The notes: generated from the sequence alone by a model not told the origin. Shown: positions 6,372 through 14,354, counted from the stretch's first letter. The stretch is DNA of 16,625 bases from Archaeoglobaceae archaeon (GCA_015523685.1 WAJW01000071.1:1-16625), one strand, 5' to 3'. Made by a program: numbers and translations.

Positions 6372-7292
6372 ATGAAAGTTGGAATTACGGGTGCGGGTGG
6401 TTATGTCGGTGCAGGACTCTCAGCCAGTCTCATTGAGTCAGGATATCAGGTTACGCTGGTGGATAATAACTACAATTCACAGGTAAAGAAGATTCATGAT
6501 GAGAGGATAACATGGGCTGATGTGAGAAACAGGGAAAAAATGGAGAGAATTTTCAGAGAATGTGATATCATAATCCATCTGGCTGCTCTTTCTGGAGTTG
6601 TGGACTGCAACCTGCATCCTGATATGGCATACGAGGTTAATATTGTGGGAACCGGAAATATTGCCTGGGTTTGCAGAAAGTATGGCATAGATCTCATATT
6701 TCCATCATCAATGGCCGTAATAGGAAATCCTCAGATCATTCCCATCAGAGCAGATCATCCAAGGGACCCATTGAATCTATATGGATTCACGAAATGGATG
6801 GGAGAGGTGATTGTAGAGAGGTTTGCGAAAGGTGGTTTCAATGCACTTGTATTCATGAAATCAAACCTCTACGGAGAATACGAGCTTGATGGTAAAGATA
6901 TAACAAAGAATACGGTCATAAACATCTTCACTGAAAGAGCGAGAAATGGAGAGAATCTGACGGTTCATAAACCCGGGACTCAGGCAAGAGATTTTGTGCA
7001 TGTTCTTGACGTTATTGATGCATATACCCTTGCAGTGAAAGATTTTCCTGAAGGATTCAATATCGTGCCGGTGGCCGGTGGTGAGTGTCTTTCCGTCCTG
7101 GACATTGCTGAGCTTGTAAAGAAATTCTCCGAAAGAGAAGTAAAGATCGAGCTGGTTGACAATCCACGGGGGGATGAAACACACACAGAAAATTTTGAAG
7201 TTGATACCACCGAAGCAGAAAGACTTATTGGTTTTAAGGCAAGAAGATCTGTGGAGGATGAGATAAAGAGGTTGCTTGGATGCAGGCGGTAA
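6372..7292 (+). CDS. NAD-dependent sugar epimerase/dehydratase, divergent
   Basis: A 306-residue extended short-chain dehydrogenase with GAGGYVG (7-13), D31, ADVRNRE (49-55) and IHLAALSG (68-75). The catalytic segment is PSSMAVIG (111-118), with Y137 and K141 (YGFTK). The usual VYG after the catalytic Ser/Thr is VIG here. The C-terminal half contains HKPGTQARDFVHVLDVIDAY, a standard sugar-binding stretch. It has an AGGAGGT ribosome-binding site and follows the previous gene by four bases. It is only distantly similar to the preceding gene, so it is not a recent duplicate. The substrate is unknown; by context it is another UDP-hexose for surface glycans. Confidence 0.82.
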   Translation: MKVGITGAGGYVGAGLSASLIESGYQVTLVDNNYNSQVKKIHDERITWADVRNREKMERIFRECDIIIHLAALSGVVDCNLHPDMAYEVNIVGTGNIAWVCRKYGIDLIFPSSMAVIGNPQIIPIRADHPRDPLNLYGFTKWMGEVIVERFAKGGFNALVFMKSNLYGEYELDGKDITKNTVINIFTERARNGENLTVHKPGTQARDFVHVLDVIDAYTLAVKDFPEGFNIVPVAGGECLSVLDIAELVKKFSEREVKIELVDNPRGDETHTENFEVDTTEAERLIGFKARRSVEDEIKRLLGCRR

Positions 7293-8491
7293 TTCTTTCA
7301 GCAGGAGAAGGCACGAGAATGAGGCCACTGTCATTTACAAGACCCAAGGTAATGCTTCCCGTTGCGAATAAACCTATCCTTCATCATCTCATTGACAACC
7401 TGAGTAAGGCGGGAATAGAAGAGGTCATTCTTGTGGTGGGTTACAGGGAGAAGACCATAAGAGATTATTTCGGGACAGAGTTTAATGGGGTCAGAGTAAG
7501 ATATGCAAGACAGAACCCCCAGCTCGGAACCGCCCACGCATTGAAAAGTGCCAGACATCTCCTCGGGGACAGGTTCCTTATGCTTAATGGTGATGCTATT
7601 GTTGATTTCGGAGACCTGAAAAGACTGATTAAAGAAGAAAACAACGTAATTGCTGTGAAGAGAGTGGAGAATCCATGGGATTACGGTGTGGTTGTTCTGG
7701 AAGATGGATATGTTAGCAAAATAATCGAAAAACCAAAAAAACCTGTATCAAACCTTATCAATGCAGGAATTTATGTTTTTTCAGGTAAAATTGCAGAATA
7801 CCTCGATATGACACGGCTTTCAGCAAGGGGGGAATACGAAATCACGGACACAATATCCATTGCCGTGAAAGATGGAGTGAGATTCAAGGCCATCGCCATC
7901 GGTGAATGGATCGATGTGGGCTATCCGTGGGACATGCTTGAAGCAAACAGGATCATGCTGGAGAGATGTGAGGGTGGAGTAGAGGGAGAGGTGGAAGAAG
8001 GGGCTATTCTCAGAGGTAAGGTTATGGTGGGAGAAGGCACTCTGATAAGGGCGGGAAGTTATATCATCGGACCTGTAATGATCGGGAGCAATTGTGAAAT
8101 AGGGCCAAACTGTTACATAAGGCCATACACATCCATAGGCGACGATTGCCATATCGGGTCTTCGGTAGAGATTAAGAATTCCATCATAATGAACCGCACA
8201 AAAATTCCCCATCACAACTACGTTGGTGATTCTGTTATCGGGGAGAACTGCAATCTTGGAGCGGGAACTAAGATAGCCAATCTGAGACTGGATGAGAAAA
8301 GCATAGCGGTACACATAAAAAACAGGATGATTGATACCGGCAGAAAAAAACTCGGGGCAATTATAGGTGATGACGTGAAAACGGGAATCAATGCCTGCAT
8401 AAATGTCGGGTCTCTTATTGGAAACGGGGTTTATATAGGTCCCGGAGCTGTTGCAGATGGGTATGTTGAGCCATATTCAAGAGTTTATTGA
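7280..8491 (+). CDS. glmU: Archaeal GlmU-like bifunctional nucleotidylyltransferase/acetyltransferase
   Basis: A 403-residue two-domain enzyme of the ST0452/MJ1101 type. The N-terminal nucleotidylyltransferase domain (1-225) has LSAGEGTRMRP (6-16), RPKVMLP, QLGTAHAL (81-88), LNGDAI (102-107) and IIEKP. The C-terminal left-handed beta-helix (about 235-403) has hexapeptide repeats such as MIGSNCEIGPN. It carries the acetyltransferase motif KIPHHNYVGDS (308-318), with H311, Y314, N334 and K340 matching, with an offset of three, the catalytic residues I recall for ST0452. It should make UDP-GlcNAc from GlcN-1-P, acetyl-CoA and UTP, and may also accept other hexose-1-phosphates. It overlaps the previous gene by 13 bases and has GAGGTT before its start. 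Confidence 0.85.
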   Translation: MQAVILSAGEGTRMRPLSFTRPKVMLPVANKPILHHLIDNLSKAGIEEVILVVGYREKTIRDYFGTEFNGVRVRYARQNPQLGTAHALKSARHLLGDRFLMLNGDAIVDFGDLKRLIKEENNVIAVKRVENPWDYGVVVLEDGYVSKIIEKPKKPVSNLINAGIYVFSGKIAEYLDMTRLSARGEYEITDTISIAVKDGVRFKAIAIGEWIDVGYPWDMLEANRIMLERCEGGVEGEVEEGAILRGKVMVGEGTLIRAGSYIIGPVMIGSNCEIGPNCYIRPYTSIGDDCHIGSSVEIKNSIIMNRTKIPHHNYVGDSVIGENCNLGAGTKIANLRLDEKSIAVHIKNRMIDTGRKKLGAIIGDDVKTGINACINVGSLIGNGVYIGPGAVADGYVEPYSRVY

Positions 8492-8503
8492 GAGGGTGTT
8501 TGA

Positions 8504-9673
8504 ATGAAAGCCATAGTTCTTGCAGCTGGAGAGGGGCAGAGGCTGATGCCCTTCACGGCAACAAAACCGAAGGTTATGATCGAAGTGGGGAACAAACCCG
8601 TTCTCCAGTATGTTATCGAGGCACTTAAAGGGGCAGGAATCAGAAAAATCGTTCTGGTGGTTGGATACAGAAAGGAGAGAATAATTGATTATTTTGGAGA
8701 TGGGAAAGAGTATGGAGTCGAGATTGAGTATGTGGTTCAGCATCAACAGCTCGGAACCGCTCATGCATTAAAACAGGCTGAAAAGCTATCTGGAGATAGA
8801 TTTCTTGTTGTACCGGGGGATAATATAATTGATGCCATAACGGTGGAATGCGCTCTTGAAGGCACTCATGTGATTGTCTATAAAAAATTCAATGAGGTCT
8901 CAAAATACGGGGTACTGATAAAGGAAAAGGGGAATGTTAAATCCATAATTGAAAAGCCCGAAGAAGAAGTCAGCTATCTTGTGAACACGGGTATATATCT
9001 CCTTGATGCATCTGTTTACGACTATATCAAAGAAGAGGCCGACCTGACTTCGGTAATAAACAGAATGATAGAGGACAATTTTGAGTTTGAGGCTGTGGAA
9101 ACAGAAGGGTTGTGGCTGGATATTGTTTATCCATGGGACATACTCAGGGTGAATGACCTGGCTCTGAAACACAGAGGTAAGAGGGTATCAGGGATTGTGG
9201 AAAAAAATGTCAGTATTGCGGGGGATGTTCTCATTGGAAAGGGGACAGTTGTGAAGAGCGGATCGTACATTTCAGGACCTGTTGTGATCGGTGAAAACTG
9301 TGAGATAGGCCCGGATGTTGTTATAGACGGCCCCGTATCGATAGGACATGGAACGAAAATAGGGGCTTTTTCCACCATCTCAAACAGTGTTGTTGGCAAT
9401 CACGTAAATGTTGGTTCCGGGTCTCATGTTGAGTGCTCCGTTATAGATGGAAATGTGAACATATCTCCGGGATTCATATCAATCTGTGATCTGACCGAAA
9501 TAAACCTGGGAAATGAGGTTCACAGGGTGGAAACTGGTGGTTTTATAGGTGAAAATTGCAGGATCGGGGCAAAGGTTGTTTGCATGCCAGGAACGATGGT
9601 TGGAAATGGCTCTGAAATCTTCCCGTTGAAGGTCCTGAAAGGCATCATACCTGAAGGCTCCAGGGTGTTGTAG
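8504..9673 (+). CDS. Second GlmU-like sugar-1-phosphate nucleotidylyltransferase, acetyltransferase motif lost
   Basis: A 389-residue tandem paralog of the preceding gene, with the same architecture. The nucleotidylyltransferase domain has LAAGEGQRLMP (6-16), TKPKVMIE, QLGTAHAL (83-90), VPGDNI (103-108) and IIEKPEEE. A beta-helix runs from about 233 to 389. Two differences stand out. Q12 replaces the threonine of the G-T-R nucleotide loop. The KIPHxxYVGDS acetyltransferase motif is gone, replaced by GAFSTISNSVVGNH (287-300), and the ANLR motif is absent too. It probably transfers a nucleotide to a sugar phosphate without acetylating it. In this operon, UDP-glucose for the UDP-sulfoquinovose synthase is the most economical product, but that is inference. 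Confidence 0.82.
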   Translation: MKAIVLAAGEGQRLMPFTATKPKVMIEVGNKPVLQYVIEALKGAGIRKIVLVVGYRKERIIDYFGDGKEYGVEIEYVVQHQQLGTAHALKQAEKLSGDRFLVVPGDNIIDAITVECALEGTHVIVYKKFNEVSKYGVLIKEKGNVKSIIEKPEEEVSYLVNTGIYLLDASVYDYIKEEADLTSVINRMIEDNFEFEAVETEGLWLDIVYPWDILRVNDLALKHRGKRVSGIVEKNVSIAGDVLIGKGTVVKSGSYISGPVVIGENCEIGPDVVIDGPVSIGHGTKIGAFSTISNSVVGNHVNVGSGSHVECSVIDGNVNISPGFISICDLTEINLGNEVHRVETGGFIGENCRIGAKVVCMPGTMVGNGSEIFPLKVLKGIIPEGSRVL

Positions 9674-11446
9674 ATGTGCGGTATCGTCGGGTACTGTGGT
9701 TTCAGAAAAGCGGAGGAAGTTATAATCTCCTCCCTGAAGAGGCTTGAATACAGGGGATATGATTCCTGGGGTCTTGCAGTCAGGGATGGAAATGAACTGA
9801 AAATCTTCAGGAGTGTGGGAAATATAGGCTCTGCAGATTTTACCGGACATTTTTCCGGAAACATGGGAATCGGCCATACCAGATGGGCGACTCATGGGAA
9901 ACCTTCAGAAAAAAATGCCCATCCCCATACCGATTGCACTGGAAAACTTGCTGTGGTGCATAATGGAATAATTTCCAATTTTCAGACCCTAAAAGAGGAA
10001 CTGAGCGATAGGGGGCATGTATTCAGGTCAGATACCGATACAGAGGTGATAGCCCATCTGATCGAAGAAAACTATTCAGGAGATCTGAAAACCGCTGTAA
10101 TAAGGGCAATCAAAAGGTTGAATGGCAGTTATGCAATTGTTGCCATCCATTCGGAAGGCGAAAGTCTCGTAGCCTGCAGGTATAAGAGCCCCCTGATTCT
10201 GGGTGTGGGGGATGAAGAGCTCATAATTGCCTCCGATGTTCCTGCATTGCTCGATTACACTAACAGGGTCGTTTATCTCGATGATGGGGACGTGATTGAG
10301 TTAAAGAAAGATGGCTACTCCATCTGGAATGGAAAGGAGACCACGAGATCTGTTGAATCGATCCCATGGAGCATAGAAGATGCAGAAAAGGGTGGATATG
10401 AGCACTTTATGCTTAAAGAAATCCATGAAGCTCCCGGAGTGATTGAAAATAATCTGGCGGAGTATGTGCCCCGGGATATAGAACTTGACGTGAGTTTTGC
10501 TGAAGAGGTCGATGCCATCACGGTTGTGGCATGCGGAACATCCTATCATGCAGGTCTGGTCGGGAGATATGTTTTTGAAAATCTTGCCCAGATTCCAGTC
10601 AGGGTTGAGTATGCATCTGAGTTCGTTTATGGATCTTTTTTACAGAGAAACTCTCTTGTTATGGGAATCACACAGTCGGGAGAGACTGCGGATACCCTTG
10701 AAGCCATGAAAAGGGCCAAAAAAATGGGTTCAAAGGTTCTTGCAATAACAAATGTTCTGGGAAGTTCTGCAACGAGAGTGGCTGATTACGTGATTTATTC
10801 AAGAGCGGGGCCGGAAATAAGTGTGGCTGCGACAAAATCTTTCATTGCTCAGCTTGTGGTTCTGTATTTAATTGCCATAGAACTTTCCTCAATTCCTCTG
10901 TCCGAAAAAAGAAAGCTGATTGATGAACTTAAAATGCTTCCCGGGACTGTTCAGAGCATTTTCCAGTATGAAAGTGAGATTGCCAGTTTATCTGAGTGGA
11001 TTTCAGAGTACGAAAACATGATGTACGTTGGGAGGGGCTATGGATACCCTGTTGCCCTTGAGGGTGCTCTGAAGATGAAAGAGATCTCCTATATCCATGC
11101 AGAAGGTTACCCTGCGGGAGAGCTGAAACATGGGCCATTCGCTCTTCTGGGTGAAAGAACACCCGTTATAGCAATCCTGATTCCTGATGATAGCTACAGC
11201 ATAATGCTCAGTAACATAAAGGAGATGAAGGCCAGAGATTCACCCGTAATCGCCCTTGCTGATGAGAATGACACGGAGGTTGAGAAGTACGTGGATCGTG
11301 TTATAAGAATACCATCAACAAGAAGCATCCTTGCCCCCATAACCTATTCGATCGTGCTACAGCTTCTCGCATATTATACCGCGAAAGCGAGGGGTTGCGA
11401 GATCGACAGGCCGAGAAATCTCGCAAAGAGTGTAACGGTAGAGTGA
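9674..11446 (+). CDS. glmS: Glutamine--fructose-6-phosphate aminotransferase (isomerizing)
   Basis: A 590-residue GlmS, which makes glucosamine-6-phosphate from fructose-6-phosphate and glutamine, the first step to UDP-GlcNAc. The N-terminal glutaminase domain starts with MCGIVG, so C2 becomes the nucleophile after Met removal. It continues with HTRWATHGKPSEKNAHPH (68-85), HNGII and SDTDTE. Two SIS domains follow: CGTSYHAG near 286 and TQSGET near 333 in the first, and EGALKMKEISYIHAE near 463 in the second. The conserved end PRNLAKSVTVE is intact. The glutaminase motif YRGYDSAG reads YRGYDSWG here. The length is normal. Its ATG follows the upstream stop codon with no gap, and it closes the operon. 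No phosphoglucosamine mutase gene is in the window, so the pathway is completed elsewhere. Confidence 0.95.
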   Translation: MCGIVGYCGFRKAEEVIISSLKRLEYRGYDSWGLAVRDGNELKIFRSVGNIGSADFTGHFSGNMGIGHTRWATHGKPSEKNAHPHTDCTGKLAVVHNGIISNFQTLKEELSDRGHVFRSDTDTEVIAHLIEENYSGDLKTAVIRAIKRLNGSYAIVAIHSEGESLVACRYKSPLILGVGDEELIIASDVPALLDYTNRVVYLDDGDVIELKKDGYSIWNGKETTRSVESIPWSIEDAEKGGYEHFMLKEIHEAPGVIENNLAEYVPRDIELDVSFAEEVDAITVVACGTSYHAGLVGRYVFENLAQIPVRVEYASEFVYGSFLQRNSLVMGITQSGETADTLEAMKRAKKMGSKVLAITNVLGSSATRVADYVIYSRAGPEISVAATKSFIAQLVVLYLIAIELSSIPLSEKRKLIDELKMLPGTVQSIFQYESEIASLSEWISEYENMMYVGRGYGYPVALEGALKMKEISYIHAEGYPAGELKHGPFALLGERTPVIAILIPDDSYSIMLSNIKEMKARDSPVIALADENDTEVEKYVDRVIRIPSTRSILAPITYSIVLQLLAYYTAKARGCEIDRPRNLAKSVTVE

Positions 11447-11455
11447 GTTCTCACT
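11442..11455 (+). repeat. Small inverted repeat over the glmS stop codon
   Basis: AGTGAG-TT-CTCACT, with 6-base arms and a 2-base spacer, spans the TGA of glmS and is followed by TTAATT. It could mark the 3' end of the operon transcript. A 2-base loop is too tight for a stable full hairpin, so the meaning is uncertain. Confidence 0.35.
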
Positions 11456-11541
11456 TAATTGGTCTATGGCTCATCATCTCTGAGATTATGCATGGTCCTT
11501 CAAAACAGATATGGACAATCCTTCCTATCACAGGGAAAATG

Positions 11542-11549
11542 TATTAAAT
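11542..11549 (+). promoter_or_regulatory. TATA box of the metallophosphoesterase gene
   Basis: TATTAAAT is centred 26 bases before the GTG start at 11572, the spacing expected for a leaderless archaeal transcript. No Shine-Dalgarno sequence precedes that start. The rest of the gap after glmS (11447-11571) shows nothing else recognisable. Confidence 0.4.
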
Positions 11550-11571
11550 GACCTTAAAATGATATCCGAGT

Positions 11572-12570
11572 GTGAAAGGAAAGGTTCTGGTTATTGCCGG
11601 GGTTTTCATTCTCACAACTCTCCTTACCCTTCCTGTTTCTGCGAATCAGTCCTTTTCCGTAGTTGTTTTACCGGACATACAGCACTACGCAGAGAAACAT
11701 CCTGAAATCCTTCAAACTCAGATCCGGTGGGTTCTTGAGAACAGGGAAAGGATGAACATAAGGTTCGTAATCTTTCTGGGTGATCTTGTTCAGGATAAGG
11801 ATAATGAGACACAGTGGAGGAGAATAAGCGGGATAATAAGCCATCTCGATGGTGTGATTCCATACAGCATCCTCCCCGGTAACCATGACGATGGGGTTCT
11901 CTACTCAAAGTATTTCCCTTCGAAGAGATACGAGAACTTCACCTACTGGGGAGGGAGTTACAATGGAAACAGATGCAGTTATCAGTTTTTCTCTGGAGGT
12001 GGTGAGAATTTCATTGTCGTGAATCTCGGGTGGAATCCACAGTATGATGAGATAAGATGGTCGAACGGTGTTTTAAAGCGATACAGCAACAGAAAGGCGA
12101 TTGTTGTGACACATGGTTATTTAAATACCCATGGAATCAGGGATGTTCATGGAATGGGGGACACATCCTTCATATGGGAAAAGCTCGTTGGTCCCAACCA
12201 TAACGTCTTTCTTGTTCTCTGCGGACACGCGCATGGAGAGGCGAGAAGATCTGATAGAATTGATGGCAGGGTCGTTCATCAGTTACTTGCAAATTATCAG
12301 ACACGTGATAACGGCGGAAACGGATGGTTGAGGATACTTGAGTTCAGCGATCATGGGATTCACGTCAGAACGTATTCGCCATATCTTGGCAGATACGAAA
12401 CCGATTCCAGTTCAGATTTTTTCTTGGATAACAGCACATTACAGCCGGGAATTTCGGATATCATGCTATGGAATGTTGAGAAGTTTTTCTATCTGGGTCT
12501 CGGTTTTGCAAGAGAGGTGTTTGAAAGACTATTCTCGATTTTCATCCTCTCAGGTCAAATGCTCTCATGA
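11572..12570 (+). CDS. Secreted calcineurin-like metallophosphoesterase
   Basis: A 332-residue protein with a Sec signal peptide: charged MKGK, a hydrophobic core to about residue 20, and a VSA-N site after residue 24. The metallophosphoesterase domain shows the dimetal motifs in order: LPDIQHY (33-39), FLGDLVQD (68-75), PGNHDD (102-107), THGY (180-183) and CGHAHGE (217-223). DIQ in the first motif, instead of the classic DxH, puts it with the secreted phosphoesterases often found near cell-surface genes. The C-terminal end (about 298-330) is hydrophobic and amphipathic, possibly a membrane anchor. The substrate is unknown; a phosphoester in the cell envelope is plausible. The start codon is GTG. 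The last 29 bases overlap the end of the convergent flippase gene. Confidence 0.85.
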   Translation: MKGKVLVIAGVFILTTLLTLPVSANQSFSVVVLPDIQHYAEKHPEILQTQIRWVLENRERMNIRFVIFLGDLVQDKDNETQWRRISGIISHLDGVIPYSILPGNHDDGVLYSKYFPSKRYENFTYWGGSYNGNRCSYQFFSGGGENFIVVNLGWNPQYDEIRWSNGVLKRYSNRKAIVVTHGYLNTHGIRDVHGMGDTSFIWEKLVGPNHNVFLVLCGHAHGEARRSDRIDGRVVHQLLANYQTRDNGGNGWLRILEFSDHGIHVRTYSPYLGRYETDSSSDFFLDNSTLQPGISDIMLWNVEKFFYLGLGFAREVFERLFSIFILSGQMLS

Positions 12571-13990
12571 GGTATCTTATGTCATCAAGAGTCAACCCTC
12601 GAATGGCAAATAGCAAAATGGTGTAAAAAATGAATGCCGTCCCCACCTCAATTAATCCAGTGGGTAAATTTCCAGGTTTCGGGAAAAGGGCGAGAAGTAT
12701 TAGCATGGCAATGGAACAGAGTGCGGGCTTTAGAATTGTCAGAACCGGGATTTTAAGTTTGAGAACTCTGTACAGCAGATAGATTGTCAGAATTATGGCA
12801 AAAGTCCTGGAAATGGATGTGGCAATTGCCGCTCCTGCAATTCCAGCAATCTGGATCAGAAAATAGTTCAGTATTACGTTCAGAATCATGCTCAGGGTTA
12901 CCACTAATGCCGTATATTGCGGAACTTCTTTGGCGTTAAAAACTCCTGAAAGAAAGTTGAACGATGCCGGGATGAGGATGAGGGAGAGAATTGCCATTGG
13001 CACAGAAGCGGGTGCAAAATCTGCCCTGTAGATGACCCTGATTATATTTCCGGAAAGAAAGGCAAGAGCGAAAGCTGAGGGAAATGCAATTGCTGATGTA
13101 TACCTGAGAAGTCTTCTGATGGCATTCAAAAGGTCCTCACCTTCAAGTTGCGTGAAGACCGGAAACAGCACATCGGCCATTGTCAACAGTCCGATGACGG
13201 CGAATACAATGGTGTATCCCGCCCTGTAAAATCCCACGTGAGTCGTGTCAATGAAGTACCCTATCATTATGCTGTCCACGTAGGTAAAAACAATCCCGGA
13301 AATGCCCGCGATAGTCATGTAACCCATAAAGGCGGTTACCCTTTCCCCCCTCTCTTCTGCCTCACCTATCAGGAACTCTCTGAATCTGTACAGTGCTATA
13401 AAAACCAGTGCTATGAAGGTGAGGAGATATGCAGATGCAATTCCCGCCATTGCACCGGTTGCAAGAAACAGGTATGAGAGCGGGACTATGAAGACCCATC
13501 TACCCGATTCGTAGGTCACCTGCTTTATGAATACGTACTTAAAATCCTGAAGACCGGCAAAAAATGAATTGAATGTGTTCATCAGAGATGCAAAAAGAAC
13601 ACTTAAACCAGCAAATACAAAGGGTAATGTCAGCATTTCATTGTTGAAAAATAACGCGAGTTCTTTCGAAAGGAAAATAAGTATGAGAGAAATTGTCAGA
13701 GCGAGTACTGACTTTATCCTGAGAAAATACCTGAAATGCCCTCTGAGAGCTTTAAGATTTCCCTTACCATGAAAATATGAGGTGTATCTGACAACTGCAC
13801 CGTCAATCCCCATGTTGGAGAGGGCCACGCTTATCATTCCGACGGATAGGGCCAGGCTGTAAATCCCGAACTGTTCTGGCCTGAGGGTTCTTGCAAGATA
13901 TATGGAGAGCAGAAGACCAGAAATACTGCCTGTGAGTACTCCAAGAACCTTATAAATTGAGTTCCTTGCAACTTTTCTGGCAACCTTCAA
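12542..13990 (-). CDS. Polysaccharide/lipid-linked oligosaccharide flippase (Wzx/RfbX-like)
   Basis: A 482-residue integral membrane protein of the MOP (MATE/Wzx) superfamily with 12 to 14 hydrophobic segments. The family start is typical: ARNSIYKVLGVLTGSISGLL, then ARTLRPEQFGIYSLALSV and NMGIDGAVVRY. Such proteins move lipid-linked glycans to the outer face of the membrane, which fits the nucleotide-sugar operon nearby. TTG at 13988-13990 is chosen as start because GAGGTG (13996-14001) lies five bases before it and a TATA box lies at 14029-14039. The longer frame from a TTG at 14060-14062 begins upstream of that TATA box and adds no family sequence. It is transcribed towards the metallophosphoesterase gene, with overlapping ends. 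Confidence 0.85.
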   Translation of the reverse strand: MKVARKVARNSIYKVLGVLTGSISGLLLSIYLARTLRPEQFGIYSLALSVGMISVALSNMGIDGAVVRYTSYFHGKGNLKALRGHFRYFLRIKSVLALTISLILIFLSKELALFFNNEMLTLPFVFAGLSVLFASLMNTFNSFFAGLQDFKYVFIKQVTYESGRWVFIVPLSYLFLATGAMAGIASAYLLTFIALVFIALYRFREFLIGEAEERGERVTAFMGYMTIAGISGIVFTYVDSIMIGYFIDTTHVGFYRAGYTIVFAVIGLLTMADVLFPVFTQLEGEDLLNAIRRLLRYTSAIAFPSAFALAFLSGNIIRVIYRADFAPASVPMAILSLILIPASFNFLSGVFNAKEVPQYTALVVTLSMILNVILNYFLIQIAGIAGAAIATSISRTFAIILTIYLLYRVLKLKIPVLTILKPALCSIAMLILLALFPKPGNLPTGLIEVGTAFIFYTILLFAIRGLTLDDIRYLMRAFDLRG

Positions 13991-14028
13991 ATATACACCT
14001 CTTAAGCCTGTAAATTGAACGATGAAAT

Positions 14029-14039
14029 TAAAATAAATA
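14029..14039 (-). promoter_or_regulatory. TATA box of the flippase gene
   Basis: On the minus strand this reads TATTTATTTTA. It predicts transcription from about 14005-14010, just before the GAGGTG ribosome-binding site, and so supports the TTG start at 13990 over the upstream one. Confidence 0.45.
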
Positions 14040-14068
14040 GGCTTTCCTTTATCAGTCCTCAATCGAAA

Positions 14069-14080
14069 AATTTTTTAATT
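14069..14080 (+). promoter_or_regulatory. Probable TATA box of the RHH-sat operon
   Basis: AAATTTTTTAATT-like sequence about 30-40 bases before the ATG at 14112. It places the transcription start near 14100, leaving a short leader with AAGGTGAT as ribosome-binding site. Confidence 0.35.
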
Positions 14081-14081
14081 A

Positions 14082-14095
14082 CATTTAATTAAATG
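14082..14095. promoter_or_regulatory. Perfect 14-bp palindrome, candidate operator
   Basis: CATTTAATTAAATG is a perfect palindrome between the presumed TATA box and the ribosome-binding site of the small ribbon-helix-helix gene. Ribbon-helix-helix proteins are dimers that bind palindromes, so autoregulation is plausible. It consists almost only of A and T, so chance is a real alternative. Confidence 0.4.
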
Positions 14096-14111
14096 GCATT
14101 AAGGTGATACC

Positions 14112-14345
14112 ATGGGTGATGATAAGGAGAGAAAATACACGACCGTGAGCATTCCCGTACAGCTTTATGAAAAGATAAAGGAGAGAATCGAAGGCACAGG
14201 CTTCACCTCTGTATCGGATTATGTGACGTACGTTCTGAGAGAGGTCCTCGCAAGTCTCGAAGAGGAGGAGAAGGAAGAGGTATTCAGCAAGGAGGAGGAA
14301 GAGAAGGTAAAGGAGAGATTGAGGGCTTTGGGCTATCTGGATTGA
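14112..14345 (+). CDS. Small ribbon-helix-helix DNA-binding protein
   Basis: A 77-residue protein. A ribbon-helix-helix domain (about 8-48) has a strand KYTTVSIPVQLYEKIKERI and a second helix SVSDYVTYVLREVLASL. A glutamate/lysine-rich segment follows, then the tail ERLRALGYLD. It has AAGGTGAT upstream of its ATG and is followed by sat after nine bases, with the sat ribosome-binding site overlapping its stop codon. It is probably a local regulator of the sat operon. The tail resembles the (R)LRxLGYL ending common in archaeal phosphodiesterases and sulfatases of the alkaline phosphatase superfamily, one of which lies three genes downstream. The meaning of that likeness is unknown. Confidence 0.8.
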   Translation: MGDDKERKYTTVSIPVQLYEKIKERIEGTGFTSVSDYVTYVLREVLASLEEEEKEEVFSKEEEEKVKERLRALGYLD

Positions 14346-14354
14346 GGTGTCCGG

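Noticed and set aside
5873..6373. 166-codon minus-strand open frame opposite the second epimerase gene
   Set aside because: A shadow of a clearly coding frame, with atypical composition.
6861..7334. 157-codon minus-strand open frame opposite the third epimerase gene
   Set aside because: It lies wholly within well-supported plus-strand genes, is rich in Cys/Ser/Ile from reversed codons, and has no recognisable domain.
7820..8314. 164-codon minus-strand open frame opposite the glmU beta-helix region
   Set aside because: Long only because the reversed codons of the repeat-rich region avoid stops; no motif or ribosome-binding site.
7280..9673. The tandem glmU-like genes as a recent duplication or an assembly artefact
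   Set aside because: The proteins differ in length, in many residues and in their active-site motifs, so the duplication is old and both copies are real.
11442..11455. Inverted repeat at the glmS stop as a strong terminator hairpin
   Set aside because: The 2-base spacer would force opening of the inner pairs, there is no T run directly after it, and archaeal termination does not need a hairpin. It is kept only as a low-confidence repeat.
11511..11705. Plus-strand open frame starting before the metallophosphoesterase
   Set aside because: It runs through the signal-peptide codons of the metallophosphoesterase in another frame and has no family resemblance.
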